Shown here: positions 7,815 to 17,494 of the stretch, in pieces
How the letters are laid out: every line of letters begins with the position of its first letter
How positions within the stretch are numbered: the first letter of the stretch is position 1
Source of the DNA: JAWPMT01 sp965601475
GTDB lineage: Bacteria; Bacteroidota; Bacteroidia; Cytophagales; Cyclobacteriaceae
Reading direction: 5' to 3'
NCBI GenBank assembly: GCA_965601475.1
Contig: OZ271832.1
Coordinates: 2,108,001 to 2,172,000, forward strand
DNA length: 64,000 nucleotides
Made by a program: the position numbers and the translations under genes
Notes under the pieces: model-generated
Told to the model about the DNA's origin: nothing
Databases searched by the model: none
What the model saw: the letters and a program-made list of their open reading frames with translations, nothing else

Positions 7815-9734
7815 ATGAAAACGCTTTGGTCCATCCCCTGCTACCTCATATTGGCAGGCTGCAGCCCGCAACAACCTCCCATAGAAATGACCCCCCTGGT
7901 GGCGGAGCAATCGAAAATTCTTCTGACCACTGAGGGAAATACCTTCAGAGATCTGAATCACAATGGTGCGTTGGACATCTATGAAGACCCCAGAGAATCC
8001 ACTGATGATCGCATTGAAAACCTGCTGAGCCAGCTTTCATTGGAAGAGAAGGCAGGCATGATGTTCATCAATGGAGCCCCGGTAAGTGAAGATGGTGACC
8101 CAAACAAACCGGGAACCGGACCTGCCGCAAGGATGGCAACAGTCCCTGACAACATTCAAAACCGTAAAATGAGTCACTACAACATCTGGGACATACCCGC
8201 TGATCCGGCTGTGTTCGCCAAATGGTACAACCAGGTGCAGCAGATCGCCGAGCAAAGCAGGTTGGGAATTCCGATTACCATTGCCTCGGACCCTCGGCAT
8301 CATTTAGGAAAAAATGTCATCCAGATGTCCGCCACAGGCTTCAGCCAGTTTTGTGAACTGCCTGGCTTTGCAGCCATCGGCGATGAGCAGCTGATGAGGG
8401 ATTTTGGTGAGGTAGTGAGAGAAGAATACCGGGCTATCGGTATCAGGGAGGCACTGTTTCCACAAATTGACCTGGCAACTGAACCTCGCTGGGCCAGAAT
8501 CAGCGGAAACTTCAGTGAGGATGCAGCACTTACCGCCAGATTGGTCAAGCCCTACATCGAAGCACTACAGACAGATGACCTCTCTGGTGGCATCGCCTGT
8601 ATGACCAAACACTTTCCCGGTGGAGGTCCACAGAAAGAAGGCCTCGACCCCCACTTCGCCATCCAAAAGGGTCAAATCTACCCCGGCAATAACTTTGAAT
8701 ATCACCTGATCCCGTTTGAAGCAGCTTTCGCGGCCAACACATCGGCTGTCATGCCTTACTATGGCATTCCCATAGGGCAAACGGAAGAGGACGTAGCCAT
8801 GTCCTACAACAAGACAATCATCACTACGCTGCTTAGGGAGAAGTATCAGTATGATGGCATTGTCTGTACAGATTGGGGATTGATCACTGACCTACCGGTG
8901 GGACCAGACATCACATGGAAAGCCCGCGCATGGGGGGTTGAGGAATTGAGCGAAGTGGAGCGTGTAGAAAAGGTCATCAAAGCCGGTGTAGACCAATTTG
9001 GTGGTGAAAATCGACCGGAACTGGTGATTCAGTTGGTGGAAGATGGAAAAATAACTGAGGAGAGGTTGGATATTTCAATACGTCGATTGCTGCGCCAAAA
9101 GTTCGAACTGGGCCTTTTTGACAATCCGTTTGTGGATGAATCGAAAATACCTGACATCCTGGGAGCGTCGGCCTCTGTGGCATTGGGCAAAAAGACACAG
9201 ATGGAGTCAATGACCCTGTTGAAAAACGACAACGTATTGCCGCTGAAGCCGGGAGAACTGAAAGTCTACATCGAAAATATTGACAGTGCCGTGGTCGCAA
9301 ATTTTGCTACCGTGGTCAGTGCGCCCGAAGCCGCGGACTTCGCCATTATTCGACTCAATACGCCCTGGTATCCCGCTGATTCCAAAGTGCCATTCGCAAA
9401 AAGTTTTCATCATGGAGACCTCGATTTCAAAGGAGAAGAGAAGCAACGTATCATGAACCTGTTGAAGACAGTACCCACCATTGTTAACATCTACCTGGAT
9501 CGTCCGGCAGTTATCCCCGACATAGTTGGCGCCGCCAGCGCGGTCATTGCCGACTTTGGCGCCAGTGACCAGGCAGCCTGTGAGGTCCTTTTTGGCAATA
9601 GCTCGCCGAAAGGCAAGCTGCCCTTTGAACTCCCCTCGTCCATGGACGCGGTCCGTAAACAAAAGACTGATGTACCCTATGACAGCGAAAACCCCTTATT
9701 TGCATTTGGTTTTGGTCTCAGCTATAAGGAGTAA
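7815..9734 (+). CDS. Glycoside hydrolase family 3 lipoprotein
   Basis: A 639-residue GH3 enzyme with a lipoprotein signal (LAGC), so anchored in the cell envelope. The N-terminal FRDLNHNGALDIYEDP followed by LSLEEKAGMMF is the usual entry into the GH3 barrel. The nucleophile Asp is D353 in GIVCTDWG, and KHFPGGG is the conserved substrate-binding stretch. The C-terminal alpha/beta sandwich is present but short, ending with the FGFGLSY motif. The family removes terminal beta-linked glucose, xylose or similar residues from oligosaccharides. The divergent metallopeptidase gene shares the 156-bp upstream region. No sus genes lie nearby, so the substrate is not indicated. Confidence 0.88.
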   Translation: MKTLWSIPCYLILAGCSPQQPPIEMTPLVAEQSKILLTTEGNTFRDLNHNGALDIYEDPRESTDDRIENLLSQLSLEEKAGMMFINGAPVSEDGDPNKPGTGPAARMATVPDNIQNRKMSHYNIWDIPADPAVFAKWYNQVQQIAEQSRLGIPITIASDPRHHLGKNVIQMSATGFSQFCELPGFAAIGDEQLMRDFGEVVREEYRAIGIREALFPQIDLATEPRWARISGNFSEDAALTARLVKPYIEALQTDDLSGGIACMTKHFPGGGPQKEGLDPHFAIQKGQIYPGNNFEYHLIPFEAAFAANTSAVMPYYGIPIGQTEEDVAMSYNKTIITTLLREKYQYDGIVCTDWGLITDLPVGPDITWKARAWGVEELSEVERVEKVIKAGVDQFGGENRPELVIQLVEDGKITEERLDISIRRLLRQKFELGLFDNPFVDESKIPDILGASASVALGKKTQMESMTLLKNDNVLPLKPGELKVYIENIDSAVVANFATVVSAPEAADFAIIRLNTPWYPADSKVPFAKSFHHGDLDFKGEEKQRIMNLLKTVPTIVNIYLDRPAVIPDIVGAASAVIADFGASDQAACEVLFGNSSPKGKLPFELPSSMDAVRKQKTDVPYDSENPLFAFGFGLSYKE

Positions 9735-9833
9735 CTCTCGGCAAAGTGCCAATTCAGAAATAGGTTGAGCAACAAACTTTGTTCAGGCTATCCGGTTTTA
9801 GAGGGTAACAACCCGTTGGTGCTTTATCCCCTC

Positions 9834-11048
9834 ATGAGAACTCCCCTGCTAACTGCCCTTTTATTAATTGCCTCCTGGTGTGAGCTGAGTGCCCAGGATG
9901 ACTTTGTCACAGTCAGAGGCAAACTCGTCGATAGCGAAACACAGGAGGCCTTGCCTTTCGCTTCCATCTATCTTCAAGGTACTTCCATTGGTACTACCTC
10001 CAATAATGAAGGTTTATTCGTTTTCCACGTACCAGCCCAACTCAGGCAATATCACGTCATCATATCCATGATTGGCTACGATTCCCAGGAAAAGCCAGTG
10101 GCGGAGTTCAGTGCTCAGTCCACGATCACACTGGTACCGAAAATTTTTCAGCTGAGTGAAGTTATTGTCACCAGGGATAAACCCCTGACTGCAAAACAAG
10201 TGGTGAAAAAAGCCTACAAGTCCATAGCTGCTAACTATCCGTCAGAACCTTACATCCTGGAAGGGTTCATCCGGGACCTTCAGAACGAAGACAGCTCTTT
10301 TGTAGAACTGGTAGAATGTGCCACCAAGCTGTACTACCAGAGAAACAGCATGAGGGAAGAACCAGATGTAGAGTTGGTGGAGCTGCGACAGAGCTTTCTT
10401 GCCGAAAAACACCCCTGGAATGACCAGTGGGAGCGCAAGAACTCCATCGTCGACCTGGTGGAGGATGATTTCATCCGATTCGACTATGGTCCCATCAAGG
10501 GAGGTGATGGATGGAAATACGACATCGAATCCATTCTGCCTTTTGGCGACAGACTGGTCTACAAAATCATCGCTACGAAAGCGCCGTTCCTGTCGGCACT
10601 ATTGTTCATTGACATCAACAGCATGGCTTTCGTCAGGGTTGAGTATTCCCGGCAAAACCGGAATGGGAAATACTACAAACAGAGGCTGGCAAGCGGGCAG
10701 CAGGAAAAGGCTTACAACCTTGTATTTGAATACCAGGAATACCAAGGCAAATGGTACCTGAAGTATCAGAAGGAAGAAGATACCTGGGAGATTTTCAAGG
10801 GTGCCGAAAGCAATCAGTTGTTGTTTACAAAGTATCCAAAAAAGGAGCTATTCATCAATAGAATCGTTGTAGAAGATGTGGAAGCTTTCCCCTTCACCGC
10901 CAACCTTGATCGGTTTGAAAGCATCGAAAGTCAGGCGAAGCCTTATAATGCGGAGTTCTGGGAGCATTATAATTTCCCGGCACAAACCCGCACGATGAGC
11001 AAGATTGCAGCGTACCTGAAACAAGCTCAGATCCAACTCGGGGAGTGA
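9834..11048 (+). CDS. Secreted CarboxypepD_reg-like domain protein
   Basis: A 404-residue protein from the ATG at 9834, which gives a signal peptide ending ELSAQ|DDF; an upstream in-frame TTG would add an unlikely 23-residue leader. Residues about 25-100 form the carboxypeptidase-regulatory-like domain (GKLVDSETQEALPFASIYL...GTTSNNEGLF), common at the start of TonB-dependent transporters and as a stand-alone envelope module in this phylum. The rest (about 105-400) resembles a periplasmic beta-rich region seen in many Bacteroidota proteins of unknown role. No catalytic motif or TonB barrel is present. Convergent with the LruC gene. Confidence 0.75.
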   Translation: MRTPLLTALLLIASWCELSAQDDFVTVRGKLVDSETQEALPFASIYLQGTSIGTTSNNEGLFVFHVPAQLRQYHVIISMIGYDSQEKPVAEFSAQSTITLVPKIFQLSEVIVTRDKPLTAKQVVKKAYKSIAANYPSEPYILEGFIRDLQNEDSSFVELVECATKLYYQRNSMREEPDVELVELRQSFLAEKHPWNDQWERKNSIVDLVEDDFIRFDYGPIKGGDGWKYDIESILPFGDRLVYKIIATKAPFLSALLFIDINSMAFVRVEYSRQNRNGKYYKQRLASGQQEKAYNLVFEYQEYQGKWYLKYQKEEDTWEIFKGAESNQLLFTKYPKKELFINRIVVEDVEAFPFTANLDRFESIESQAKPYNAEFWEHYNFPAQTRTMSKIAAYLKQAQIQLGE

Positions 11049-11098
11049 TTGCAGCTCGGCCACTGGTTTGAAGCGACCCCATTACATGATTACCACAA

Positions 11099-12997
11099 CT
11101 ACTCTTCCGCTGCGTATACATGTGCTTCATGTGTGTAGCCAGGTTTGTCCTGATACCAATCCATGAAGGTGTATCCGCTGCTTTGCGCCCATCGCTGGTA
11201 GTGTACGTAGGTATCCAGGATATTGGTCTTCTCCACAGGGTATTTGAAGCTAGTGGGTAAGTTGATCGCCCAAGGCAGATTCTTATCCGTCAGATAGTAC
11301 TTGTAGCTCCCGGGCTGTGTATCATCATCCCTTGTACCGAAGAGACTGGTGTCCACAAGGTCCGTTGGTTCGTAACCTGGCAGATGTACTTCGCTTCCCC
11401 TGTCCTGATCAATGATCATAAAGGGATTGAAGGGCGCGTAACCCAATTCTGCTATGCTTAGGGGTTCGGTGAAGGTGATCTCCAGATTTACTGATTCCGG
11501 CGCTACGAAAGGTGTTCCAGGCGTGGTATTCACACCATTCCCACTGCCCGGGTGATTGAGGACATTGAAGGCATTGTCCGCCACAATGATTGTCGCTTTG
11601 GACTGACCCGCCTCGGTACCATTGGCCATGGTATTGATATACCCTTCCAACAATGAAGTGCCTGTGACCGAAGCAACTTTGGAAGATGGAATATCCAGCT
11701 GGAATCCGAAGCCGTTGTCCCTTGATGCGCCAATAGCCCTGAATCTGTATTCCACATCAAGCTGTGTGATTTCGTTGTCGGCGTTGTAAATGTATTTGAA
11801 CTGATAATCCACCACCAGGTCGTTGAAATCATAGTCTCCCCTACCTGGCCAGTTGTCCTCGAAGGCAAGTGTGCCAAAATCCTCCGCATTTGGGTAGTAA
11901 GTCACATAGGCCTTTTCCGGATCGTCGGGAAAGTCATCTTGATCATCTTCTATACCGTCCCCATCCCGATCCATGATATCTCCGGCACTGGCATTGTCAT
12001 ACAATATGCGACCAGAGGAGGTCCAATCCCCGCCAAGCACTGCCACCGTGAAATAGCTTGTGTTGGCAGGCATCGTCATCACAATGCTTTTGGTGGTCCA
12101 CTCATAGGCAGGGTACGAATAGCGTAAATCGGCGCGACCCAGAAATCCACCACCGGCATTCCTGGGAAAAGCCCATAGGCGACTGTGCATGCCATTGCTC
12201 ACTTCAGCCTTAACATCAATGGAAAAAGTAATCAAATCGCCTGGATTGGCCCGGATGGTTTGAGAGGCTCCAAACTGGGCTTTTTGCTCGAAAGTGGTCC
12301 CGATAAAACCGTTCCCATTTTCATTATACCAGGTCATGGGCATTTTCCCGATGCCATGCACGGCGAAGTGCCAGATCTGCTCCTCCGTATTAAATGAGAG
12401 CCAGCTATTGTCCGTTCCAAATTCATTCTCAGAAAAATCGCCATTGAGGATATAGGGTAGTATCTCCTCTGATGAAGTAAAACGTGCCAGGGTCTCTGCG
12501 ATCTTCGGAGAATTGAAGACGGTATCCTCTTCATCAAATTCATAATAGTCGCTCAAATCGATGCTCACATACCCACGTGCGGGATCGATTGTGGACAACT
12601 CCACGAGTGTATCCATGGCAATCGTGGAAAAATAGAGTATTGACTGACTGGTTGGTACATTGATTTTCCCCGTCCAGGTACCCTCATCATCAAAAGAACT
12701 TGAAGCAAGCAATTTGCCACCCGCCTCTGTATACACATTCAGCCGGCCTTTGTAATCTCCAAAAGCAATAGTGTTGGGCATAACGAAGTCGAGATATATC
12801 TCTTTGGTGGTGGAGAAATCAAATCCCTCCGGCACTTCGAATACGCCATTGTCTGCCGGCACTACTTCGCCGTGTTCTTCAACACAGCCGATCAGCCCGA
12901 TCAAGAACAGGAGGAATACCGTGCTGAATACAGATTCAGGTAATGGACAAGAGACTATCCTCATCATCCTCAAAAAGTGGTTTTCAGAAGGTTTCAT
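11099..12997 (-). CDS. LruC-domain (DUF4842-like) lipoprotein
   Basis: A 632-residue lipoprotein; the hydrophobic segment ends FLIGLIGC (Cys38 from this start, Cys28 from the second Met, which may be the true start). The middle holds a Ca-binding acidic repeat (DRDGDGIEDDQDDFPDDP, residues about 343-360), followed by the LruC domain with its signature GDYDFNDLVVDYQ near residue 395. The family is known from Leptospira LruC and Bacteroidota surface proteins; its role is unclear. The region before it resembles a carbohydrate-binding-like jelly roll. An outer-surface location is likely. A 155-bp gap with a near-perfect palindrome separates it from the cyclase gene upstream. Confidence 0.75.
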   Translation of the reverse strand: MKPSENHFLRMMRIVSCPLPESVFSTVFLLFLIGLIGCVEEHGEVVPADNGVFEVPEGFDFSTTKEIYLDFVMPNTIAFGDYKGRLNVYTEAGGKLLASSSFDDEGTWTGKINVPTSQSILYFSTIAMDTLVELSTIDPARGYVSIDLSDYYEFDEEDTVFNSPKIAETLARFTSSEEILPYILNGDFSENEFGTDNSWLSFNTEEQIWHFAVHGIGKMPMTWYNENGNGFIGTTFEQKAQFGASQTIRANPGDLITFSIDVKAEVSNGMHSRLWAFPRNAGGGFLGRADLRYSYPAYEWTTKSIVMTMPANTSYFTVAVLGGDWTSSGRILYDNASAGDIMDRDGDGIEDDQDDFPDDPEKAYVTYYPNAEDFGTLAFEDNWPGRGDYDFNDLVVDYQFKYIYNADNEITQLDVEYRFRAIGASRDNGFGFQLDIPSSKVASVTGTSLLEGYINTMANGTEAGQSKATIIVADNAFNVLNHPGSGNGVNTTPGTPFVAPESVNLEITFTEPLSIAELGYAPFNPFMIIDQDRGSEVHLPGYEPTDLVDTSLFGTRDDDTQPGSYKYYLTDKNLPWAINLPTSFKYPVEKTNILDTYVHYQRWAQSSGYTFMDWYQDKPGYTHEAHVYAAEE

Positions 12998-13152
12998 GCG
13001 CGTAGTGGTTGCTGTTTTAACACTACAATTATTGCTAATCCCGGAGCTCCGGATTTGAAATAAGGGATCGGCAGGCCCAGCCAGGGGTCCAGCAACAAGA
13101 AAATCGGGTCCGGCCGGAATGACCTGATATCAATGACCGCTAAAAATGGTCG

Positions 13153-14268
13153 TCACTTGCTTCCTCGCGAAAATTTTACGGCATGCAGCACCACGGATTC
13201 CTCCTTGCCCCGGAGCTTGAATTCTCCCAGGTGTTGGGTGTCTGCTGGTGCAGAAAGCCTGTCCAGAATCTGTTGGGAGATGATAAGATCGGCCTGCTGA
13301 TCTTTGCACATGCCCTGGATCCGAGCCGCGGTGTTGAGCACGTCCCCCGAATAGACAATCTCCTTCTTGAGTGCTCCTATCTCACCAGTAGTAACCTCAC
13401 CAATGTGAATTCCGGCCTTGAAGTTGGGCACCAGCCCATATTTACGCTCAAGTGAAGCCGCTTGCCTCTGCAGGCTATCCTTAATGCTCTGAAAACACTG
13501 AATACAGTGGTTTTCGGTGAATCCCTTTTCAGCCGTCCAGGTCACAACCACTTCATCGCCGATGTACTGATAGACCTCACCCTGGTGGTTGACGATGGGG
13601 TCCGACATTAAATCATAGTAGTCCGCCAAAAGCTTGAAATACTCAACATGTCCCAGCTGCTCGGCAATGGTGGTAGAGTCTTTCATATCCAGGAACATGA
13701 ATATTCGGCTTTCCACAACAGGCTTGTGATACTTGCCTGTATAGAAATTCAGCAGCACATTGTGTCCCAGGTTTTCACTGATGGCAGAGTACAAAAGACT
13801 CAGAAAGAGGGAAAACGACAATTGCAGCAAGGCGTTGTAAAACAAAGGGGTCCCCAGGAATTGTCCAGTCTTTTGCCAGACACGGGGATGGAGAAAATGC
13901 AGTCCCGACTCCAGGGCCGCGGCCGTGGGATAGGTAATGGCGATGGCCAATAGCATGATCAACATGTAGATCACAAATTTGAAGGTGATTTTCCTCCGAA
14001 AGCTATAACCCTGAAACCGCCGCTGAAGCACCAGGGTCTCCAGCGTACCGACTAAGAAGCCAAGTGTTGTCAAAGCAAAAGCAGAGAACAGAAACACCGA
14101 TAGCGTCATGTTGATGTTGGTAGGAGACTCAACATTGTCCGCCTTCGGAAGCAATGACTCTGAGACCATAAATAGCCAACCTGTGAAAAGCCAAATCGCT
14201 CCAAAGGGAATGATTCTGCCGATGTCTCTTCTCAATTTGGGGGTGATCCTGATGGATGCCATATACAT
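13153..14268 (-). CDS. Membrane-anchored class III adenylate/guanylate cyclase
   Basis: A 371-residue protein with four predicted membrane segments (about residues 18-38, 55-77, 93-113, 142-162) followed by a class III nucleotidyl cyclase domain. The two metal-binding Asp residues are present: D194 in FLDMKDST and D238 in YIGDEV, with the conserved GIHIGEVTTG and VLNTAARIQG stretches later. It should make cAMP or cGMP in the cytoplasm; the substrate-specifying residues were not resolved by eye. The four-helix anchor replaces a sensory domain, as in several Bacteroidota cyclases. No cyclic-nucleotide-binding effector lies next to it. Confidence 0.88.
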   Translation of the reverse strand: MYMASIRITPKLRRDIGRIIPFGAIWLFTGWLFMVSESLLPKADNVESPTNINMTLSVFLFSAFALTTLGFLVGTLETLVLQRRFQGYSFRRKITFKFVIYMLIMLLAIAITYPTAAALESGLHFLHPRVWQKTGQFLGTPLFYNALLQLSFSLFLSLLYSAISENLGHNVLLNFYTGKYHKPVVESRIFMFLDMKDSTTIAEQLGHVEYFKLLADYYDLMSDPIVNHQGEVYQYIGDEVVVTWTAEKGFTENHCIQCFQSIKDSLQRQAASLERKYGLVPNFKAGIHIGEVTTGEIGALKKEIVYSGDVLNTAARIQGMCKDQQADLIISQQILDRLSAPADTQHLGEFKLRGKEESVVLHAVKFSRGSK

Positions 14269-14449
14269 CCCAAATTAAATCGAAACAGTGGATATACATG
14301 ATGATCTTCGGGTTGTTCTCGGGCTTGAGAAATGTTAGGTGTGTCCAGCCATTACTCGAAAATCTCTCCCTTTCCAACCAACCTTTTGCTCAGAATCTTC
14401 ACTCATATATACAAGCGCCATCGAGCCACGATAGAAGGGCTTGGTACAA

Positions 14450-15259
14450 ATGAATAAGGGTATGCACAAGTTGATTTTTTTAATGGCCACACTTGCCGCT
14501 GAGTTGGCTGTGGGTCAGGAGGTTGAATTCAGATTTCATGGTCTGAAAATCCAGGTCCGCGATATCGAAACCTCGAAGCAATTCTATGGCGATGTACTGG
14601 GATTGCGTGTTTCACAACAGGATGGGAAACTGAACATCATGGGCCAGGCTTTCCCCATTGTAATTGAGCAGGCTCTTTTTTCGTCACCCAGCGAATACCC
14701 TTGTCGCTCGAGAACGGGTCTCGCATTGCAGGTGGACAAACTGTTACCCACCATAGACCAATTACGAGACAAGGGGGTTTTCATTTACGATTCACTGCTG
14801 GCTCGCAATGGAGTAGGCATATCCATCCCTTTTCAAGATCCTGCAGGAAATGTTCTCAATCTCATTGAGGTTCAGATATATGACCCGGGAGCAATTGGTG
14901 GTCTTAGAGTTTATAATACGGGAGTTACCGTTTCAGATTTGGAGGCTGCCATTGCCTTTTATCAGGATGTATTGGGCTTCGAGGACTGGTCGAGGGACTA
15001 CCTTCCTGCCGCATTACCGCTGAAACACCATGACGGGTCTTTCGCTTTCATGATTCATGTGAAGGAAGGTCTAAGCGCCAATGAGGCCGATTTCCATAGC
15101 ACGCCACAGATGTCCCTGGTACTAACCACTTCAGATATCCATCAAGCGAAGAACTACCTCAAAGGGGCCAAAGTCAAAGTAATCGAAAGCGGCAGTTCCC
15201 TTATCTGCCAGGATCCTTCAGGCAATTGGGTGGAGATCATTGGCGATGATCAACGCTGA
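14450..15259 (+). CDS. Secreted VOC (glyoxalase/dioxygenase fold) protein with two modules
   Basis: This protein of about 269 residues starts at the ATG at 14450 (an in-frame TTG at 14441 is less likely), giving a signal-peptide-like N-terminus ending ELAVGQ. Two VOC modules follow, roughly residues 25-145 (GLKIQVRDIETSKQFYGDVLGL) and 155-265 (GVTVSDLEAAIAFYQDVLGFEDW). Each begins with the usual beta-alpha-beta pattern and ends with QDPSGN or QDPAGN. The fold binds a divalent metal in glyoxalase I, extradiol dioxygenases and resistance proteins, but metal ligands are not evident in both halves. Export of such a protein is uncommon. The substrate is unknown. Confidence 0.75.
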   Translation: MNKGMHKLIFLMATLAAELAVGQEVEFRFHGLKIQVRDIETSKQFYGDVLGLRVSQQDGKLNIMGQAFPIVIEQALFSSPSEYPCRSRTGLALQVDKLLPTIDQLRDKGVFIYDSLLARNGVGISIPFQDPAGNVLNLIEVQIYDPGAIGGLRVYNTGVTVSDLEAAIAFYQDVLGFEDWSRDYLPAALPLKHHDGSFAFMIHVKEGLSANEADFHSTPQMSLVLTTSDIHQAKNYLKGAKVKVIESGSSLICQDPSGNWVEIIGDDQR

Positions 15260-15350
15260 GGACTGAGGCCTACTCCAAGGATATCAAGAAAGAATGAGAC
15301 GGCTGGTACCGAGAACTTACGAAGGTGAAGGATCACACATCCATTGCAGA

Positions 15351-15788
15351 TTATAGGTAATTGAAGAAAAGCTCTACCGACACCCCCAGGACAAAACTCA
15401 GAACAAAAGTAGGAAGGGATATCCTTCCGGTATTGAATGCATTGGTCCAGGCAATCCAAATAGATATGAGCGCACAGATCACAAAAATGACAGTAGCATA
15501 GGTGGGTACCAGACTTGTGAACAATCCTGAGAGATTGAGCAAAGGGTCTAATAGCGCAGTGCAACCAAAGAGTGCAATGGTGAAATTGGTATTCGAATGA
15601 CCATTGAAGAGATATGTCCCTGCAATCAGTAGCTCCACGCTAATGACCAATGGCCCAAATTGGCCATAATATGCTTTGCTGAAATAACCACCAAGCTCAT
15701 CCGGAAGGGCAATTTTCATATAGAACAGGATACCGAACAGGGTACCAATCAAAATAAAAAGTGCACCGAGGATTTTGCGTTTTTTCAT
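15351..15788 (-). CDS. Small four-helix membrane protein, function unknown
   Basis: A 145-residue protein from the ATG at 15788 (MKKRKILG...), chosen over a start 11 codons earlier because it gives a positively charged N-terminus right before the first helix. Four hydrophobic helices (about 6-26, 42-60, 68-95 and 98-140 with a break) and no conserved catalytic motif that I can see. It resembles generic small inner-membrane proteins of Bacteroidota. A promoter-like box lies 31 bases upstream. Confidence 0.6.
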   Translation of the reverse strand: MKKRKILGALFILIGTLFGILFYMKIALPDELGGYFSKAYYGQFGPLVISVELLIAGTYLFNGHSNTNFTIALFGCTALLDPLLNLSGLFTSLVPTYATVIFVICALISIWIAWTNAFNTGRISLPTFVLSFVLGVSVELFFNYL

Positions 15789-15818
15789 GGTGGGTGATTT
15801 TGCAACAATGAGCCCGCC

Positions 15819-15826
15819 CAAAAATA
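15819..15826 (-). promoter_or_regulatory. TAnnTTTG -7 promoter box
   Basis: On the minus strand this reads TATTTTTG, an exact match to the Bacteroidota -7 consensus, ending about 30 bases ahead of the ATG at 15788. No well-spaced -33 TTG was found, so the call rests on the -7 box and its position. Confidence 0.4.
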
Positions 15827-15999
15827 AGCTGAATCAACGCAAGACACGCGGATATAAGGGCACACCTCCTTGGGTCCGCACAAGTCGACCCTACTTGTCC
15901 AGTTGGAATCAACCGGAACGCTATTGTTAGGCTATGCTAACCAATCGCAATTACTCGTTAGTACACATTCAGGTAAGCTGGGGATCACTGCTTGACAGC

Positions 16000-17178
16000 T
16001 CACTGATTCACCTTCCTGACCACTACGGCATTGGGGGTGATTAGGCCACCACTATTGGAGAGGACAATGTCTTCAAGAAAATTCCCCTTGGAGTCAAACA
16101 TCTTGATGGAACTGGTCCCACTAGCACCGATGAGTATGTTGCCGTTGTCGAGAATGGCGACGCCCTCAGGCTGAGTGACGCCGACTATGAATACCTCCAC
16201 AAAATTTCCATTCCTGTCAAATTTTTTCACTCCGTTACCCGACCAGTCATTGACCAGCAGATTTCCGGAATTATCAAACCAGATGTCAGTCGGCCCAGTA
16301 AGATTGCTATTCACAAAAAGGCCCTGATTTTCGCCGTTTGCATTGAATTTTCGGACAAACCCATTCGAGCCGTTGTTGAAAGAGGACACATAGTAGTTCC
16401 CCTGTCTGTCCCAGGCCATCCCAATGGCATTGTTCACACCCTGATCAGTAAAGTTGTCTACAAAAGTGCCGTCGAGCTCATACCGCCTGACCAGTCCGCC
16501 GTTCCATGGCAAAACATAGAGCAAATCATCCGGGCCAATGTCGATCCTGGTTGGCCCTGCGAGCCCTGTGGCAAAAGTCCCAACAGCCCTGCCCGTCTCG
16601 ATATCGAAGCTTAGGATGTTGTTGGATTGCAGATTGGAGACAAGGACAATCCCCTGATCCTCAAGAAAAACAATATCCTGTGGCCGCGAGAGCCCAGAGC
16701 TTATGTAGACCTCACGGTAGTTCCCGCTCACGTCATAGCGCAGGATCCGATGTGGGCCATTCCTGTCATTTCCTACCTCACTCACATATATCTCGGTTCG
16801 CGGCGCTGAACTATCCCACGTATTGATGGTGATGTCAGCACTCAGCCCCTCGGCACTTGCTGATATGATTGAAGAACCCACTGTCTGAGCCGTAACTAAC
16901 CCCTCGGAATCGACGCTCACATTTTCATTGTCAGCGGACCAAGTGACCATGCCATCCACACCAATGAAATCTCCAAACTGATCACGTCCGGTAAGGGAAA
17001 GTTGTGTGGTCTCCGGAACCACCACGTCCAGGCGATCGCCATTCGCGGAGTTAATGGAAATCTCAGAAAGTACCGGGGCCTCTTCCGGACCTTGGACAGG
17101 AGAGGGTTGAGTATCATCAGACGAACTACAGGACCAGAACAAGCAAAACAAAAAGTAGATAGGTCGGGTCGAATTCAT
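16000..17178 (-). CDS. Lipoprotein with Ig-like (BIG2) domain and six-bladed beta-propeller
   Basis: A 392-residue lipoprotein from the ATG at 17178 (FCLFWSC lipobox, Cys17), with a Ser/Asp/Pro-rich linker after the Cys. Residues about 35-100 form a bacterial Ig-like BIG2 module (VTWSADNENVSVDSEGLVTA). From about 115 on, an NHL-type propeller repeats short units such as GPTRIDIGPDDLLYV, GMAWDRQGNYYVSS and GPTDIWFDNSGNLLV. Such proteins bind ligands or surfaces; enzymatic residues are not apparent. It probably faces the periplasm or cell exterior. It stands alone, divergent from the PrsW-like gene. Confidence 0.75.
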   Translation of the reverse strand: MNSTRPIYFLFCLFWSCSSSDDTQPSPVQGPEEAPVLSEISINSANGDRLDVVVPETTQLSLTGRDQFGDFIGVDGMVTWSADNENVSVDSEGLVTAQTVGSSIISASAEGLSADITINTWDSSAPRTEIYVSEVGNDRNGPHRILRYDVSGNYREVYISSGLSRPQDIVFLEDQGIVLVSNLQSNNILSFDIETGRAVGTFATGLAGPTRIDIGPDDLLYVLPWNGGLVRRYELDGTFVDNFTDQGVNNAIGMAWDRQGNYYVSSFNNGSNGFVRKFNANGENQGLFVNSNLTGPTDIWFDNSGNLLVNDWSGNGVKKFDRNGNFVEVFIVGVTQPEGVAILDNGNILIGASGTSSIKMFDSKGNFLEDIVLSNSGGLITPNAVVVRKVNQ

Positions 17179-17494
17179 AAGCAATGCCTTTGATCGTAGT
17201 GATAGAACAACAATCACAGGCTATCCCCTCAGCAGCACTCAAAGCGGCTTCGACTTCACATATTTCAAATAACGTATTTAATAGAGGGAAGTAGATCCAG
17301 GTCTCCCGGACCAAGCTGATTGCCCAGGTGACAGAAGGGAATCAACCCACAAAAACCCATGTGTCGTCAAAACGCCAGCTTCACCAAATAACCGCTATTA
17401 TGCAAAAGCCCCATGCTGGTGTTGCGCAACCGATACATTAATCCTTTTAGTAGCCTCCAGATTTTCTTAGAATTGCCGGCAAGAAACAACGACC
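17179..17494. other. Divergent intergenic region (316 bp)
   Basis: This gap lies between the divergent starts of the propeller lipoprotein and the PrsW-like gene and must hold promoters for both. I see no exact TAnnTTTG box, no RNA gene and no convincing short coding sequence in it. Confidence 0.5.
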
